This document shows positions 17,501 through 25,796 of a DNA stretch of 64,000 bases, one piece after another. The stretch comes from an uncultured Vampirovibrio sp. (GTDB lineage: Bacteria > Cyanobacteriota > Vampirovibrionia > Gastranaerophilales > Gastranaerophilaceae): contig CAJTPW010000002.1 in the NCBI GenBank assembly GCA_910578465.1, positions 124,001-188,000 on the forward strand, read 5' to 3'. The position numbers were made by a program, and so were the translations under genes. Below the pieces are notes generated by a model. That model was not told where the DNA came from. It saw only the letters and a list, made by a program, of their open reading frames with translations, and did no database searches. Numbering within the stretch: position 1 is the first letter of the stretch; the number at the start of each line of letters is the position of its first letter.

Positions 17501-17835
17501 TGGAATTTGCAAAGGCTGCAAGAGAAGATGAAAACAAAACCGTATATGAGGCTGCAATGGAAGCGGCAGACTTAAGATTTAGAGCCGTTATGATGACAGG
17601 TATCGCATTCATCCTCGGTATGGTGCCGCTTGTACTTGCCGTAGGTTCAGGTGCAGAATCAAGAAAAGCTCTCGGTACCGCAGTATTCGGCGGTATGATA
17701 ATTGCCGTTACGGTCGGCGCAATTTTGGTTCCCGCTTTCTACGCCCATATTCAAAACAGAAGAGAAAAGGCAAAACAGGAAAGCGAACTCAGAAAACAAA
17801 GATATATTAAGGATATGAGAGAAAATGAACAATAA
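14524..17835 (+). CDS. RND multidrug efflux transporter (HAE1/AcrB type)
   Basis: 1,103 residues, slightly longer than AcrB (about 1,050). It has the usual topology: TM1, a large periplasmic loop, five helices, a linker, TM7, a second loop and five helices. The proton-relay aspartates are present in GTVVDDSIVVVEN and the matching lysine in GLAAKQAILIVEFA. The extra length lies in the cytoplasmic linker between the two halves (about residues 505-580), which is rich in basic and aromatic residues. It exports amphiphilic or toxic compounds using proton motive force, with its adaptor upstream and channel downstream. Its stop overlaps the start of the next gene by 11 bases. Confidence 0.96.
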   Translation: MFSKFFIERPRFAIVLSLVIVLVGLICLKVLPLEEYPDITPPQVVVAATYAGASSEVVESTVAQPIEAQVNGVEDMLYMSSTSSNGTYQLNVYFKTGTDPDMALVNVQNRVSLATPRLPSDVQRYGLTTKRSTQGAGLVMYAIYSPDGSKDKVEVSNYASIYLKDELARVDGVGEVGVYGARDYSIRIWLDAAKMASLNVSPLEIQNAVQGQNTQIPAGDIGAEPLVNKHPMKITLKTTGRLTTPEEFANIIIRSNTDGSSIRVKDVARVELAGERYSSLGRLDGTEITVLSVMQLSDANAIQVANDCNKKMEEMSQSFPDGISYRVLHDTTETIKESLEEVVKAIILAVILVTLVVYLFLGDWRASIVPFVSIPVSLLGTLAIFAVCGFSINTLTLFGFVLAVGTVVDDSIVVVENVQRHIEMGKSPKEATLISMDEITGAVVATSLVLMAVFVPCCFISGISGKMYQQFAVTIAASIGFSVVVALTLAPALCATILRSKEEMPHRTFYEKFRELYRDYWAKKHPTTTRGKIRAWGEFLATAWEICIKKYNRFFDRVKTFYLKGSDYYIRRGKATLITYLLIIASLLGLFKLIPTGFLPESDMSFLLTNIIMKDGTSLAKTSELSAEIEQKMMKLPGVKQIGGIVGMNGDNTALIFAVLKPHKERKHDIPGFFDRLFASKEEKAKYGTTLADYKRNIGAITGQYKDAQIVTFVPPAISGMSMFGGFEYQFLDKGNRSAQELYGEAQKLMRAANQSPKLTSVYTQFNANIPQFLIDIDYPRLKAQNISESEVAAALSSQFGSYYINDFNLKGRVFRVMMQADEPYRGTPEDMNKIYIKTNDGRTAPLSSVVSITPVTGPYSVTRFNMYNSIQIQGSPAQGQSSGDSIKEMERISKEMLPSDLGYAWSGTTLQEIESTGQTTSVLVMSLVFVYLFLVALYESWMLPIGVMLITPIAMLGALFLQYITGNQLDIYAQIGLIMLIGLAAKQAILIVEFAKAAREDENKTVYEAAMEAADLRFRAVMMTGIAFILGMVPLVLAVGSGAESRKALGTAVFGGMIIAVTVGAILVPAFYAHIQNRREKAKQESELRKQRYIKDMRENEQ

Positions 17836-19690
17836 AATCATATTATTACTTTTAACATTTATATTTGCAGGTTCCGCATTCTGTAATACGGATGCCGCAA
17901 AAGCACAGAGCGAAGAAATTTTTCCGGAGCTGCTGCCTTCAAGTGAAGTCTTAAAAAAACAATCTCCAAAAACTAAATTTAAGGCAGCAAGGCCTGCGGA
18001 TATCAAAACAAACAATAAGAGCGATGTTAAAACCATTATGAACATTACTCCCGTTTCAAACACGGTAAAAGCAAGTGAAAAAGACCTGAACGAAGTAACA
18101 AACAAAAACCTTGATAAAAAGGCGCTTGAAAAAAAATTAAAAGCCGAAAAAAAACAGGCAAAAAAAGATAAAAAAGAGACTGAAAAACAAGCTAAGCAGG
18201 AAGAAAAAACCAGAGCTGCCGTAAACAAAACGGATAAAAACGATACTTCAAAAAAAGCTTCAAAAGCTCCCGATAAAAAAACGGAAAAAACAAAAGAAGA
18301 TAAAAATGAAATCAGCGCAAGAGAACTGAAGCGCATTGAAAAGAAAAAAGAACAGTACAAAGAATATTTAATTCCGACGGACAGCTATATGCCGGTTGGA
18401 AATATAGAAGACAGAAGCACAAAAATCACAGGGTCAATTCAAAAAACACTTGAATTTAACCTTGCAGATTGCCTTGAGCTTGCCCTTATAAACCATCCAA
18501 GGATTAAAGCTGCATACGCAAGCGCTTCCGCGCAAAAGGCCGTTAAAAACCAAACCCTTTCAAATTATTCACCAAGGGTTAATATTGATGCGGGAATTTC
18601 AAGAGTAAAGCCTGATACAAGCGGCTTTAACGGCATGAAGATTGATTCCTATACAAAATATTTGCTCGGAACAATCGGCGTTTCGCAGCTTGTATACGAT
18701 TTTGGAACAACCCAAAACCAGTATACGATTGATAAACTCGCCTGGGAAAGTTCCAAAACACAGATAGAATCTGTTGTAAATGATGTTATATGTTCGGTTA
18801 AAGAAAGCTATTACAACCTTTTGTATGCAATTGCAAAAAAACAGGTTGCACTGGAAACCGTTGAACAATATCAACAAATGTACAATCAGGCAAAAGCCTT
18901 TTATGAAGTAGGTACAAAACCTAAGGTTGATGTAACAATAGCTTCCGCTAACCTTTCAAATGCCAATACAGAGCTTATTGAGGCTACAAACAATGTTGAT
19001 ATTGCCGTATCAAGATTGAATAACTCAATGGGGCTTCCTTTTGTACCCGCATATGTTGTGGATACGTCCATTCCTTATCAGGATATTAATATTTCAATGA
19101 AGGAAGCTGTTGAAATTGCAAATGCAAACAGACCTGATTTAAAGATTTCTCTTTTAGGCATGGAACAGGCTAATCAGTATGTAAAACTTGCTAAAAAAAG
19201 CTATTTCCCTTCTTTGGAATTCAGGGGAAACCTTTCTATGGGCGGACGGGACAGCCTGACGGAAACAAGCTGGTATGATGCAGGCGGATATTTAAGCTTT
19301 CCTGTAATCAACCCGTTTTTAATCAGAAATCAGATTGTTCAGGCAAAATCTCTCTATGAACAGGAAAAATACAATACAAAATCAACGGTAAACGATATTT
19401 ATTATGAAATCCAGCAATCTTACGTAAGGCTTGTTGATGCCAAAGAAAGAATACCTTCAACAAAACTTACGGTAAAAGAAGCTAAAGAAAGTTATGACCT
19501 TTCAAAAGGAAGATACAGAGTAGGTATTTGCGATGCAATCGAGCTTCGCGACGCACAAATTCAATATGCAAATGCAAAACTGGCATACATAAGTGCCCTG
19601 TATACGTATAACAGTGCAAAAGCACAGCTGGAGCGAGCTATCGGCCAAACGATTAAACCGCTTGAAATACAAGAAAAGGTTGAAATATAA
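17825..19690 (+). CDS. TolC-family outer-membrane efflux protein with long charged N-terminal insert
   Basis: 621 residues. A signal peptide (about 1-20, ending near AFCN) is followed by about 180 residues that are not part of the usual channel. Within them, residues about 90-180 are almost pure Lys/Glu/Ala/Asp low-complexity sequence. The two OEP repeats then begin near FNLADCLELALINHPRI and continue to the C-terminus. TolC homologues are usually about 430-490 residues, so the extra length is the charged spacer. It completes the tripartite pump with the two preceding genes. The spacer could span or bind peptidoglycan or reach into the periplasm; that is inference. Confidence 0.92.
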   Translation: MNNKIILLLLTFIFAGSAFCNTDAAKAQSEEIFPELLPSSEVLKKQSPKTKFKAARPADIKTNNKSDVKTIMNITPVSNTVKASEKDLNEVTNKNLDKKALEKKLKAEKKQAKKDKKETEKQAKQEEKTRAAVNKTDKNDTSKKASKAPDKKTEKTKEDKNEISARELKRIEKKKEQYKEYLIPTDSYMPVGNIEDRSTKITGSIQKTLEFNLADCLELALINHPRIKAAYASASAQKAVKNQTLSNYSPRVNIDAGISRVKPDTSGFNGMKIDSYTKYLLGTIGVSQLVYDFGTTQNQYTIDKLAWESSKTQIESVVNDVICSVKESYYNLLYAIAKKQVALETVEQYQQMYNQAKAFYEVGTKPKVDVTIASANLSNANTELIEATNNVDIAVSRLNNSMGLPFVPAYVVDTSIPYQDINISMKEAVEIANANRPDLKISLLGMEQANQYVKLAKKSYFPSLEFRGNLSMGGRDSLTETSWYDAGGYLSFPVINPFLIRNQIVQAKSLYEQEKYNTKSTVNDIYYEIQQSYVRLVDAKERIPSTKLTVKEAKESYDLSKGRYRVGICDAIELRDAQIQYANAKLAYISALYTYNSAKAQLERAIGQTIKPLEIQEKVEI

Positions 19691-19768
19691 CCGCAAAATC
19701 AGAATAAAATTTTGATAACTTCAAAATTTAATAAAACTTAATAAAAATTCGCCAAAACGGCACATTTT

Positions 19769-19822
19769 AAAAATCAGCTTTTTTTAAAAGATTACACAAA
19801 AATCAAAGAAAGGCTGATTTTT
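19769..19822 (+). terminator. Hairpin between efflux operon and next gene
   Basis: AAAAATCAGCTTT (19769-19781) pairs with AAAGGCTGATTTTT (19809-19822) with one bulged G. The T-run fits a terminator for the efflux operon, but the ATG of the next gene is only six bases further, so the same element forms that gene's leader. Confidence 0.6.
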
Positions 19823-19827
19823 GATTT

Positions 19828-21987
19828 ATGAAAATAAACAGCATAAATTCATATAATACACTACAGACGAGTTTTCTCGGAAACAAACTTTACCGTGATA
19901 TTAAAAAAGATTTAATAAAAAAACCTGAACTTCAATACCTTATAAGCCAAGCAGAAAAAGAAGACAGGTTTATGGGAAGTCTGCCAAAAGAATGGATTTC
20001 AAAGTTTAAAAAAGGTCAAAACAAAAATATGATAAAAGAAAATACGGAAAAGGTTTATAAAGCCTTTGCCCGTTTTGCGGAAGATGCCGCACAAACACCA
20101 ATATGGCATGCTTCTAGCTGCAAATATTATAAAGCAGGGCTTTACAATAATCTGAAAGACAAGCGGGGCAAACATTATATCGAGCCTGCCGAAGAATGGA
20201 GCAAAAATATCGGACACCTTCAAAACGCCCTTAAGGAAGTGTTTGAAGACGACTGCAATATTCAATATATTGACAATGCAAGCTTTGGGGTTGTCCTTAA
20301 AATAACAATAGGGGGTAAACCCTGCGCCCTGAAAGCATTCTTCCCGGATGAAAAATTAAGAACCGCAGGTAATTCCAAGGGTCACGGAGCACTACTTGAA
20401 ATCAGAAATGCAATCCATACAAGCAACACACTAAAGGCTTCGCAAACTTCAAGGTTTTATTGCGCCAAAATCCCTATAGGAATGGAAACAGACGGTTTTA
20501 TACTGACTTCATATGAAGAGCCCTCAAAAGAAATACCGGGCGCAGAACAGAGGATGCAGTGGCTTGCAAAAGACAGGCTGTACTGGGGCAGGTTTAATTT
20601 TCACGACAGCCACAGGGATAATTTTATAAACGGCAAAGTAATAGATTTTGGCGCGATTTGGCACACTTTTTCAAGCCCGAAAGCACAAAAAATGGCAAAG
20701 GAATTTTTCACCCTCATCTCCCGCGGAGATACGGAAGCCGTTAAAGAATTCAGGCAAAAGCACGAAGTTGAGCCTGAATTTGAAGAATGCATGACTCGTT
20801 TAAAAGAATATATGGGCGACAAGGAAGACCTAGAAGACCTTGAAACCTTTGCTGAACATTGTTATGCAAGACAGCTTACAAAAAAGATAGTGGCTTCGTT
20901 TAAGGCACTTGGCGCAGACTATAGCAAATTTGAAAATGCGGATTTTTCCGAAATTGAAATAGAAAAACACAGAAAAAAGCTGGAAGAAATTTTTGGTGCA
21001 GATGAAAAAAACAACTCTGTCAGCTTTTGCGGAAAACATAAAGCAATACCGCAAGAAGAAAGGGAAGGAGCAAGGCTTTATCATTTTTTAAAAAAGAGAT
21101 TGTATGAACCTGAAGAATTAGACAAAATTCTATCTAATTTGAATGATGATGAAAAATATTTAGGCTCGCTTCCTAAAAGCTGGGTTGAACAGTTTGGAGA
21201 TGGCGAAAAAAATATTAAAACAAGAAAAATTCAGAAGGCATTTTCAAAATTTTCAACAACAGCCTCAAAGGAAGGAACAAAATTCGTTGCTGCGGTAACA
21301 AAACTTAACGACATTATGCTCGCAGAATGCGAAAACGAAGAAGAGGAAGAATTAAAACAAGCGCTCATTGATGAAATTCTGGATTATATCAGCATAAAAC
21401 CAAGCATAAGATATGCAGAGCCCATACAAGAACTTAAAAGAGAAATTGAAAAAATCCTTTGTGAACCTTGTGAAATAGAATATGAAAATAAAGGCGGATA
21501 CGGTGTTGTATTTAAAATAGAGGCGCTAGGCGAAAAACTTGCCCTTAAAATATACTTTAAAAATAATGGTTCTGATGTTACACCATCCGCAGCAAGCCAC
21601 GGGCAGTTGATGGAGGTTGCAAGCGCAATACACCTGAATTCTACGATGAAAAAAGCCCAGTGTTCAAAATTTTACTGCGCAAAAATCACACGGGACGGCG
21701 AAGAGGGTGGTTTTCTGCTGACAAGTTTTGAAGATAAAAAAGAGGGAGAAGGCCCTGCAAAAAAGCTTACGGAAAGAGAAAAATGGTTCACGGGAGAAGG
21801 AAGGATACCCCGCAGATTTGTTTTCAGTGACACCGCAAGATTGAAAATAGGACAAAACGTTATCGGCGGAAAACTGGTGGATTACGGAGGAGTAAGGTAC
21901 AGCTGGCATGCAAGAGACGGATATGAATTTGAAAAAAACTTATACAGAAGAACACATCCGCCAAAAAAGACAGGTAAGGCACAGTAA
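19828..21987 (+). CDS. Tandem protein-kinase-like protein, second domain degenerate
   Basis: 719 residues built from two related halves (about 30-395 and 415-715). Each begins with a conserved FMGSLPKEW / YLGSLPKSW helix block. The first half has eukaryotic-kinase-style motifs in order: NASFGVVLK (glycine-loop-like), CALK with K169, the helix LEIRNAI, hinge-like ILTSYEEP, HDSHRDN (259-265) and VIDFG (271-275). The second half keeps the loop GGYGVVFK and LALK (K574) but has no HRD block and has VDYG in place of DFG. The N-terminus carries TSFLG and a similar SVSFCG precedes the second half, as if two whole genes fused. No membrane segment. A host-directed effector kinase is possible; that is inference. 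Confidence 0.7.
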   Translation: MKINSINSYNTLQTSFLGNKLYRDIKKDLIKKPELQYLISQAEKEDRFMGSLPKEWISKFKKGQNKNMIKENTEKVYKAFARFAEDAAQTPIWHASSCKYYKAGLYNNLKDKRGKHYIEPAEEWSKNIGHLQNALKEVFEDDCNIQYIDNASFGVVLKITIGGKPCALKAFFPDEKLRTAGNSKGHGALLEIRNAIHTSNTLKASQTSRFYCAKIPIGMETDGFILTSYEEPSKEIPGAEQRMQWLAKDRLYWGRFNFHDSHRDNFINGKVIDFGAIWHTFSSPKAQKMAKEFFTLISRGDTEAVKEFRQKHEVEPEFEECMTRLKEYMGDKEDLEDLETFAEHCYARQLTKKIVASFKALGADYSKFENADFSEIEIEKHRKKLEEIFGADEKNNSVSFCGKHKAIPQEEREGARLYHFLKKRLYEPEELDKILSNLNDDEKYLGSLPKSWVEQFGDGEKNIKTRKIQKAFSKFSTTASKEGTKFVAAVTKLNDIMLAECENEEEEELKQALIDEILDYISIKPSIRYAEPIQELKREIEKILCEPCEIEYENKGGYGVVFKIEALGEKLALKIYFKNNGSDVTPSAASHGQLMEVASAIHLNSTMKKAQCSKFYCAKITRDGEEGGFLLTSFEDKKEGEGPAKKLTEREKWFTGEGRIPRRFVFSDTARLKIGQNVIGGKLVDYGGVRYSWHARDGYEFEKNLYRRTHPPKKTGKAQ

Positions 21988-22091
21988 TTACCGTTATATA
22001 AAAATAGCCCGAATAGAAAACTAAAAAGGGATTATTTAAAGCACTGTTTTTTCTTAAAATTCTTCAAAGAAAAATGTAAAGGAGATTTTTT

Positions 22092-23375
22092 ATGAGCTTT
22101 AATCCACTTAAGGAAAAAGGGATTCCTGTTGAAAAACAGATGAGAACCTGGCATGAAATAGTAAAAAGACCGTACAACAAGGCTTTTGTTGATTGCTATT
22201 CAAGGACAAGACAAATTTTGATGAACGGTATTGAAGTTGAAGCATGGAACTTTAAACACTGTCTTTCAAGGATGATTGACGATGTTGAAACAAATAAACT
22301 TATAGGCGCTACAAGACGCATTGAAGATATGCATCAAACAACCGTTAACTGGCTTTTCCCTGCTTGTCAGAGTGTTTTGGAGACAACTCTTGCTTATGAA
22401 CAGGTAGCGGTTGATTTAACAAGCTGGCTTGCTCAAAATGAGCCCGACGAATACGTTAGAGAAACATATAATTTTGGCCTTCTGGAAGATTTTGATCATC
22501 TTTACAGATATGCACAGTGGTATTATATGATTGAAGGCGAAATGCCTGACAATATTTTGCAAGGACAGACAGATGTCTTCCCCGGCCGCCCGACTCAAAA
22601 CCACCACAATTCAAACCAAATGCGCCTGAGACGTCATTACGATAAAAATACAGCTTCTCCGCAAACAAAGGTAAACATTATGACCCTTGTTGCAGGCGAA
22701 CAGCAAACACATAATTTCTATGCAGAGCACGGTTTTATGTATGGAAATGATGTATTAAGAAAGCTTTACGGCGAAATTAAAGACGTAGAAGAAGAACATG
22801 TGACAATGTATGAAAGCCTGGTAGATCCAACAGAAAGCATCTGGGAAAAGCTTGTAATGCACGAATACACAGAAATTTGCAACTATCATAACTGCATGAA
22901 AGATGAAACCGACGAAAGATTAAAGCTCATCTGGGAAGAGCTTATGATGCATGAAGTCGGCCATCTTCACATAGCAAACAAGCTTTTACAAAAATATGAA
23001 AAGCGCGATGCAGAAGAAATCATAGGTACAACAGTGTTTGATACCTGCACATTCAAAAGCCAAAAAGACTATGTACAAAAGATACTTGAAAAGGAAATCG
23101 ACAAACGTATGGATGGAACCGACAAAATGGGCTATACGACAATTGATAAACTTCCTGAAGATTGGGAAAGCTATGATGTTCAAGAAATCCTAAACGGAGA
23201 CGGAGCACCGAGCGAGCAGACTATTGTTCTTATTCAAGAGCACATAGGAAGAGATTTAATCACCGCAAATGAAGCCCTTCAAAAGAAAGAAGCAAAGCTT
23301 ATTGAAAAGGGCTTAGAAAAAGTGGTTCAAGCTCCAAATACGGTAACAGCCGAAGAATACAAGGAGATGGAATAA
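22092..23375 (+). CDS. Possible ferritin-like (diiron) protein, unknown role
   Basis: 427 residues, mostly helical, rich in Glu/His pairs spaced as in ferritin-like four-helix bundles. These include LLEDFDHLYRY, AGEQQTHNFYAEH, DVEEEHVTMYESL, MHEYTEICNYHNC and EELMMHEVGHLHIANKL. The pattern appears twice, suggesting a duplicated bundle. No signal peptide. A strong AAGGAGA site precedes the ATG. Members of such families bind iron and handle oxygen or peroxide, which would suit an anaerobe, but exact family membership cannot be confirmed from sequence alone. The gene is monocistronic, ending at a bidirectional terminator. Confidence 0.6.
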   Translation: MSFNPLKEKGIPVEKQMRTWHEIVKRPYNKAFVDCYSRTRQILMNGIEVEAWNFKHCLSRMIDDVETNKLIGATRRIEDMHQTTVNWLFPACQSVLETTLAYEQVAVDLTSWLAQNEPDEYVRETYNFGLLEDFDHLYRYAQWYYMIEGEMPDNILQGQTDVFPGRPTQNHHNSNQMRLRRHYDKNTASPQTKVNIMTLVAGEQQTHNFYAEHGFMYGNDVLRKLYGEIKDVEEEHVTMYESLVDPTESIWEKLVMHEYTEICNYHNCMKDETDERLKLIWEELMMHEVGHLHIANKLLQKYEKRDAEEIIGTTVFDTCTFKSQKDYVQKILEKEIDKRMDGTDKMGYTTIDKLPEDWESYDVQEILNGDGAPSEQTIVLIQEHIGRDLITANEALQKKEAKLIEKGLEKVVQAPNTVTAEEYKEME

Positions 23376-23418
23376 CCCCCTCTCCCCCATTTTTTAGCTG
23401 ATTACAACAAATAAAAAC

Positions 23419-23448
23419 CCTGCACTAAACAAAACAGTGCAGGATTTT
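23419..23448. terminator. Bidirectional intrinsic terminator
   Basis: CCTGCACT (23419-23426) and AGTGCAGG (23436-23443) form an 8-bp stem, with ATTTTT after it on the plus strand and GGTTTTTAT on the minus strand. It serves the convergent genes on both sides. Confidence 0.85.
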
Positions 23449-23477
23449 TCAATATTTTATAAGTGCGTTTAAAAACG

Positions 23478-24302
23478 TTAAATATCGTTCACTGCTTGAC
23501 TGTCGCCTTCAATATCATCTTTCAGGGTCTTTCTTACAATTTCTGCCTGCGTATCAAGCATTTTGCACACTGTTTCAATGTTTCTTACCTTATCTGAAAG
23601 GATAGCATCCGCATTTGTCGTAATTCTTCCCGTAACATTTGAATAAGCACTTAATGCCGCAGAGCCCGTACCTTCAAGCAGATTACCCGCAAGAATTGCA
23701 GCAAGCCCTGAAGAGCCCATATAAGGAGCAACAGACTGCATTAAGCCGCCTAAACCTGAAATTACCCCTGCAACAGGAAGAATAAAATTCTGCCCGAAAT
23801 TTGTTCCCGTGCTTACGGCACTTGTCAAATAAGAGCCTGCGGTAAGTCCTGCAATATCTGAAGCGGAAACCGCATAACCCGTTGGAGTTCCCGTATTATA
23901 AACGGAAGAAGCTCCTCCTGTCATTGAGCCAAGCCCCCACGAAACAGGTGCAGCACCTGATGGGAAGCCAGGGTACGAGCCAAGCCCGCCTATTCCGTAT
24001 GAATTTGTGGCACCGTAAATCGAAGATGTAGAACCGGTAATCGGGGACCAATAGGAGGTTCCCGGGATATTCATCATCGATGTGCCGCCCATAATAGGCA
24101 TAAAGGAACTTGGCGCAAAAAGACTTGCAAGCTGCCACAAAAAGCCGCCCACCGTACCAAAACCCGTACCCGCCGAAGCTGATCCTGAAACGGTTATATC
24201 CCTTAACCTGTCGTAGGTTTCATATAATTCGGCCTTTGCAAGAGAACTTGCAAGCCCGTATTTGTTTGCAATAACAAGAGCACTGTCGTACCTGTATGAC
24301 AT
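23478..24302 (-). CDS. Gly/Ser-rich protein of unknown function
   Basis: 274 residues. The N-terminal 40 residues form a charged helix (MSYRYDSALVIANKYGLASS). Residues about 41-215 are rich in Gly, Ser, Thr, Ala, Tyr and Pro with few charges, and a hydrophobic region follows (about 175-210). The last 45 residues are a charged helix with one cysteine (NIETVCKMLDTQ). There is no signal peptide, but the composition is that of secreted or surface-assembled proteins. GAGGTGACAA is directly before the ATG. The helix/low-complexity/helix layout is shared in outline with the neighbouring coiled-coil protein. Function unknown. Confidence 0.65.
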   Translation of the reverse strand: MSYRYDSALVIANKYGLASSLAKAELYETYDRLRDITVSGSASAGTGFGTVGGFLWQLASLFAPSSFMPIMGGTSMMNIPGTSYWSPITGSTSSIYGATNSYGIGGLGSYPGFPSGAAPVSWGLGSMTGGASSVYNTGTPTGYAVSASDIAGLTAGSYLTSAVSTGTNFGQNFILPVAGVISGLGGLMQSVAPYMGSSGLAAILAGNLLEGTGSAALSAYSNVTGRITTNADAILSDKVRNIETVCKMLDTQAEIVRKTLKDDIEGDSQAVNDI

Positions 24303-24436
24303 TTGTCACCTCGTTTTATCAGTCTAACCTTAACCTTATTTCTTTTCCTTATGGGGCCTATTTTGTATACTTATTGTATATTATGTTTTATTCTCTGAAC
24401 TCATACGAATGAACTAGAAAATCCTGATTTATATAT

Positions 24437-24475
24437 AAACTGCCGTCTTTTTATTTTGATGGCGGCAGTTTATTT
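24437..24475. terminator. Intrinsic terminator
   Basis: AAACTGCCG (24437-24445) pairs perfectly with CGGCAGTTT (24463-24471). On the minus strand it follows the coiled-coil gene at 24527 by about 55 bases; T-rich tails exist on both strands. Confidence 0.7.
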
Positions 24476-24526
24476 TTAATAATTTATTTTCAAAAGTCAA
24501 GTTTTTGTTCCTGTGGGTATTTCACA

Positions 24527-25579
24527 CTAAGCGAAAGTTTTAAATGTTGCTTCAACGTTTTGTTCAATAACCTTCTTAACGGCTTCAAGCTCTGTATTTA
24601 AGGCATTTTGTTCAGTATCCAATTGTTTTAATCTTAACTCAAGAGTTCTATCTTGCTGTTGGATGATTTCCGTTTGAGCATTAATATCGTTAATTGTTCT
24701 TTCATAAAGCATTTTTTGATATTCATAATCTTTCATAGCTTCAGCATAACCTTCATCATCCTGAACCTGTGTTAATGAAAGATCGAAGCTTTTGCCCACA
24801 AGGGCATCTACAACGGCAGGGTCATCAGAAGATATGCTATCAATTTGAATTGTTTCAAAGCGCCCTTCGGTTGTCGAAGAAGGAAAACCGCCTACACCTG
24901 TAACGGTTTTTTGAACATCCTGAGTTGTTGCATAGTATGTACTAAGACCGTTCGGATAGCCTTCATTAATAATATAGCTTGAAGTGGAGCCTTTCTTTGC
25001 AATCAAATCAGCCATATTTGTACCTGAGATGTAGTAGTTTGTATTGTTATATGTATATCTGTAATACTTAGCATTCTCGGGAGAATCCAGTTTTTCACCT
25101 GCTGTTTTTGCAACAGTATTCACATTTGAGTCTGCAACACCTTTAGAATCAACGAAGTTACCGTTATTATCTCTTTGTAAAACTTCGATTTTGCATTCCG
25201 TATCAACACCGTTGAAGTTTGTAATCAAACTTGTAGGAGTGTCACCCGCAAAATTCATTGTACCAAAAGTATTATATTCACGACCCAAGGGCTCAGATGT
25301 TTTGTAAGAAATTGTAATATCATATTTTCCATCCGTTCTTGGAGCAGAATTTGTAATTGAATAATCGGAACCTTTAGCATCGAATGTATAACGTGTGTTA
25401 TAAAAATCAGTTGCAGAAGGAGGTGTCGGCACCTGAAGTTCCATCATCTTGTTAAACAAACCTGCACTCTCATTGGACAAGGAGGTTCTTTGCTGGTTTA
25501 CCTGCTGGCCTTCATATTCAACGTTTGATTTTCTCGCAGTAAGAGTTAAAAATCTTGCTTGGCTTGCTGCCATTCCCAT
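24527..25579 (-). CDS. Coiled-coil protein with central beta-rich insert
   Basis: 350 residues. The first 45 residues (MGMAASQARFLTLTARKSN...) and the last 75 form long helices with heptad patterns, while the centre (about 50-270) is rich in Asn, Thr, Tyr and Ser and probably beta-stranded. No signal peptide. Helical ends around a variable middle is the layout of flagellin- or hook-like and type III-secreted structural proteins; that comparison is structural inference only. The N-terminal MGMAASQAR block resembles in outline the starts of the small coiled-coil protein at 42180. The ATG at 25579 has GGAGG eight bases upstream; an upstream in-frame TTG overlaps that site and is rejected. Confidence 0.65.
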   Translation of the reverse strand: MGMAASQARFLTLTARKSNVEYEGQQVNQQRTSLSNESAGLFNKMMELQVPTPPSATDFYNTRYTFDAKGSDYSITNSAPRTDGKYDITISYKTSEPLGREYNTFGTMNFAGDTPTSLITNFNGVDTECKIEVLQRDNNGNFVDSKGVADSNVNTVAKTAGEKLDSPENAKYYRYTYNNTNYYISGTNMADLIAKKGSTSSYIINEGYPNGLSTYYATTQDVQKTVTGVGGFPSSTTEGRFETIQIDSISSDDPAVVDALVGKSFDLSLTQVQDDEGYAEAMKDYEYQKMLYERTINDINAQTEIIQQQDRTLELRLKQLDTEQNALNTELEAVKKVIEQNVEATFKTFA

Positions 25580-25784
25580 TTTAGTTGCCTCCAATGTTCT
25601 TTATACTTGTTTAATCGGCAAATTTTTCCTTGACTTTAGGTTTTACATCTTTTTGTAACAAAAAATTTACATTTTGTTACCGAATTTAGTCGGATATAAA
25701 TACACAAGAATACATTACACTACAAACTTAACATCACACATCGTCTTGTTTAATGAAAAATAATTAAAAAGTCAAAAAAGGTAT

Positions 25785-25790
25785 TATAAT
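25785..25790 (+). promoter_or_regulatory. -10 element with leaderless geometry for nagA
   Basis: A perfect TATAAT ends six bases before the ATG at 25797, and no ribosome binding site is present. Transcription would start at or next to the initiation codon. Confidence 0.5.
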
Positions 25791-25796
25791 AAAACT

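Noticed and set aside
17659..18360. Minus-strand ORF of 233 codons rich in Phe, Ser and Leu
   Set aside because: It is antisense to the end of the RND pump and the Lys/Glu-rich segment of the TolC-like gene; the composition is simply the reverse of AAR/GAR codons.
24527..25594. TTG at 25594 as the start of the coiled-coil protein
   Set aside because: That TTG is part of the TTGGAGG that serves as the ribosome binding site for the ATG at 25579.
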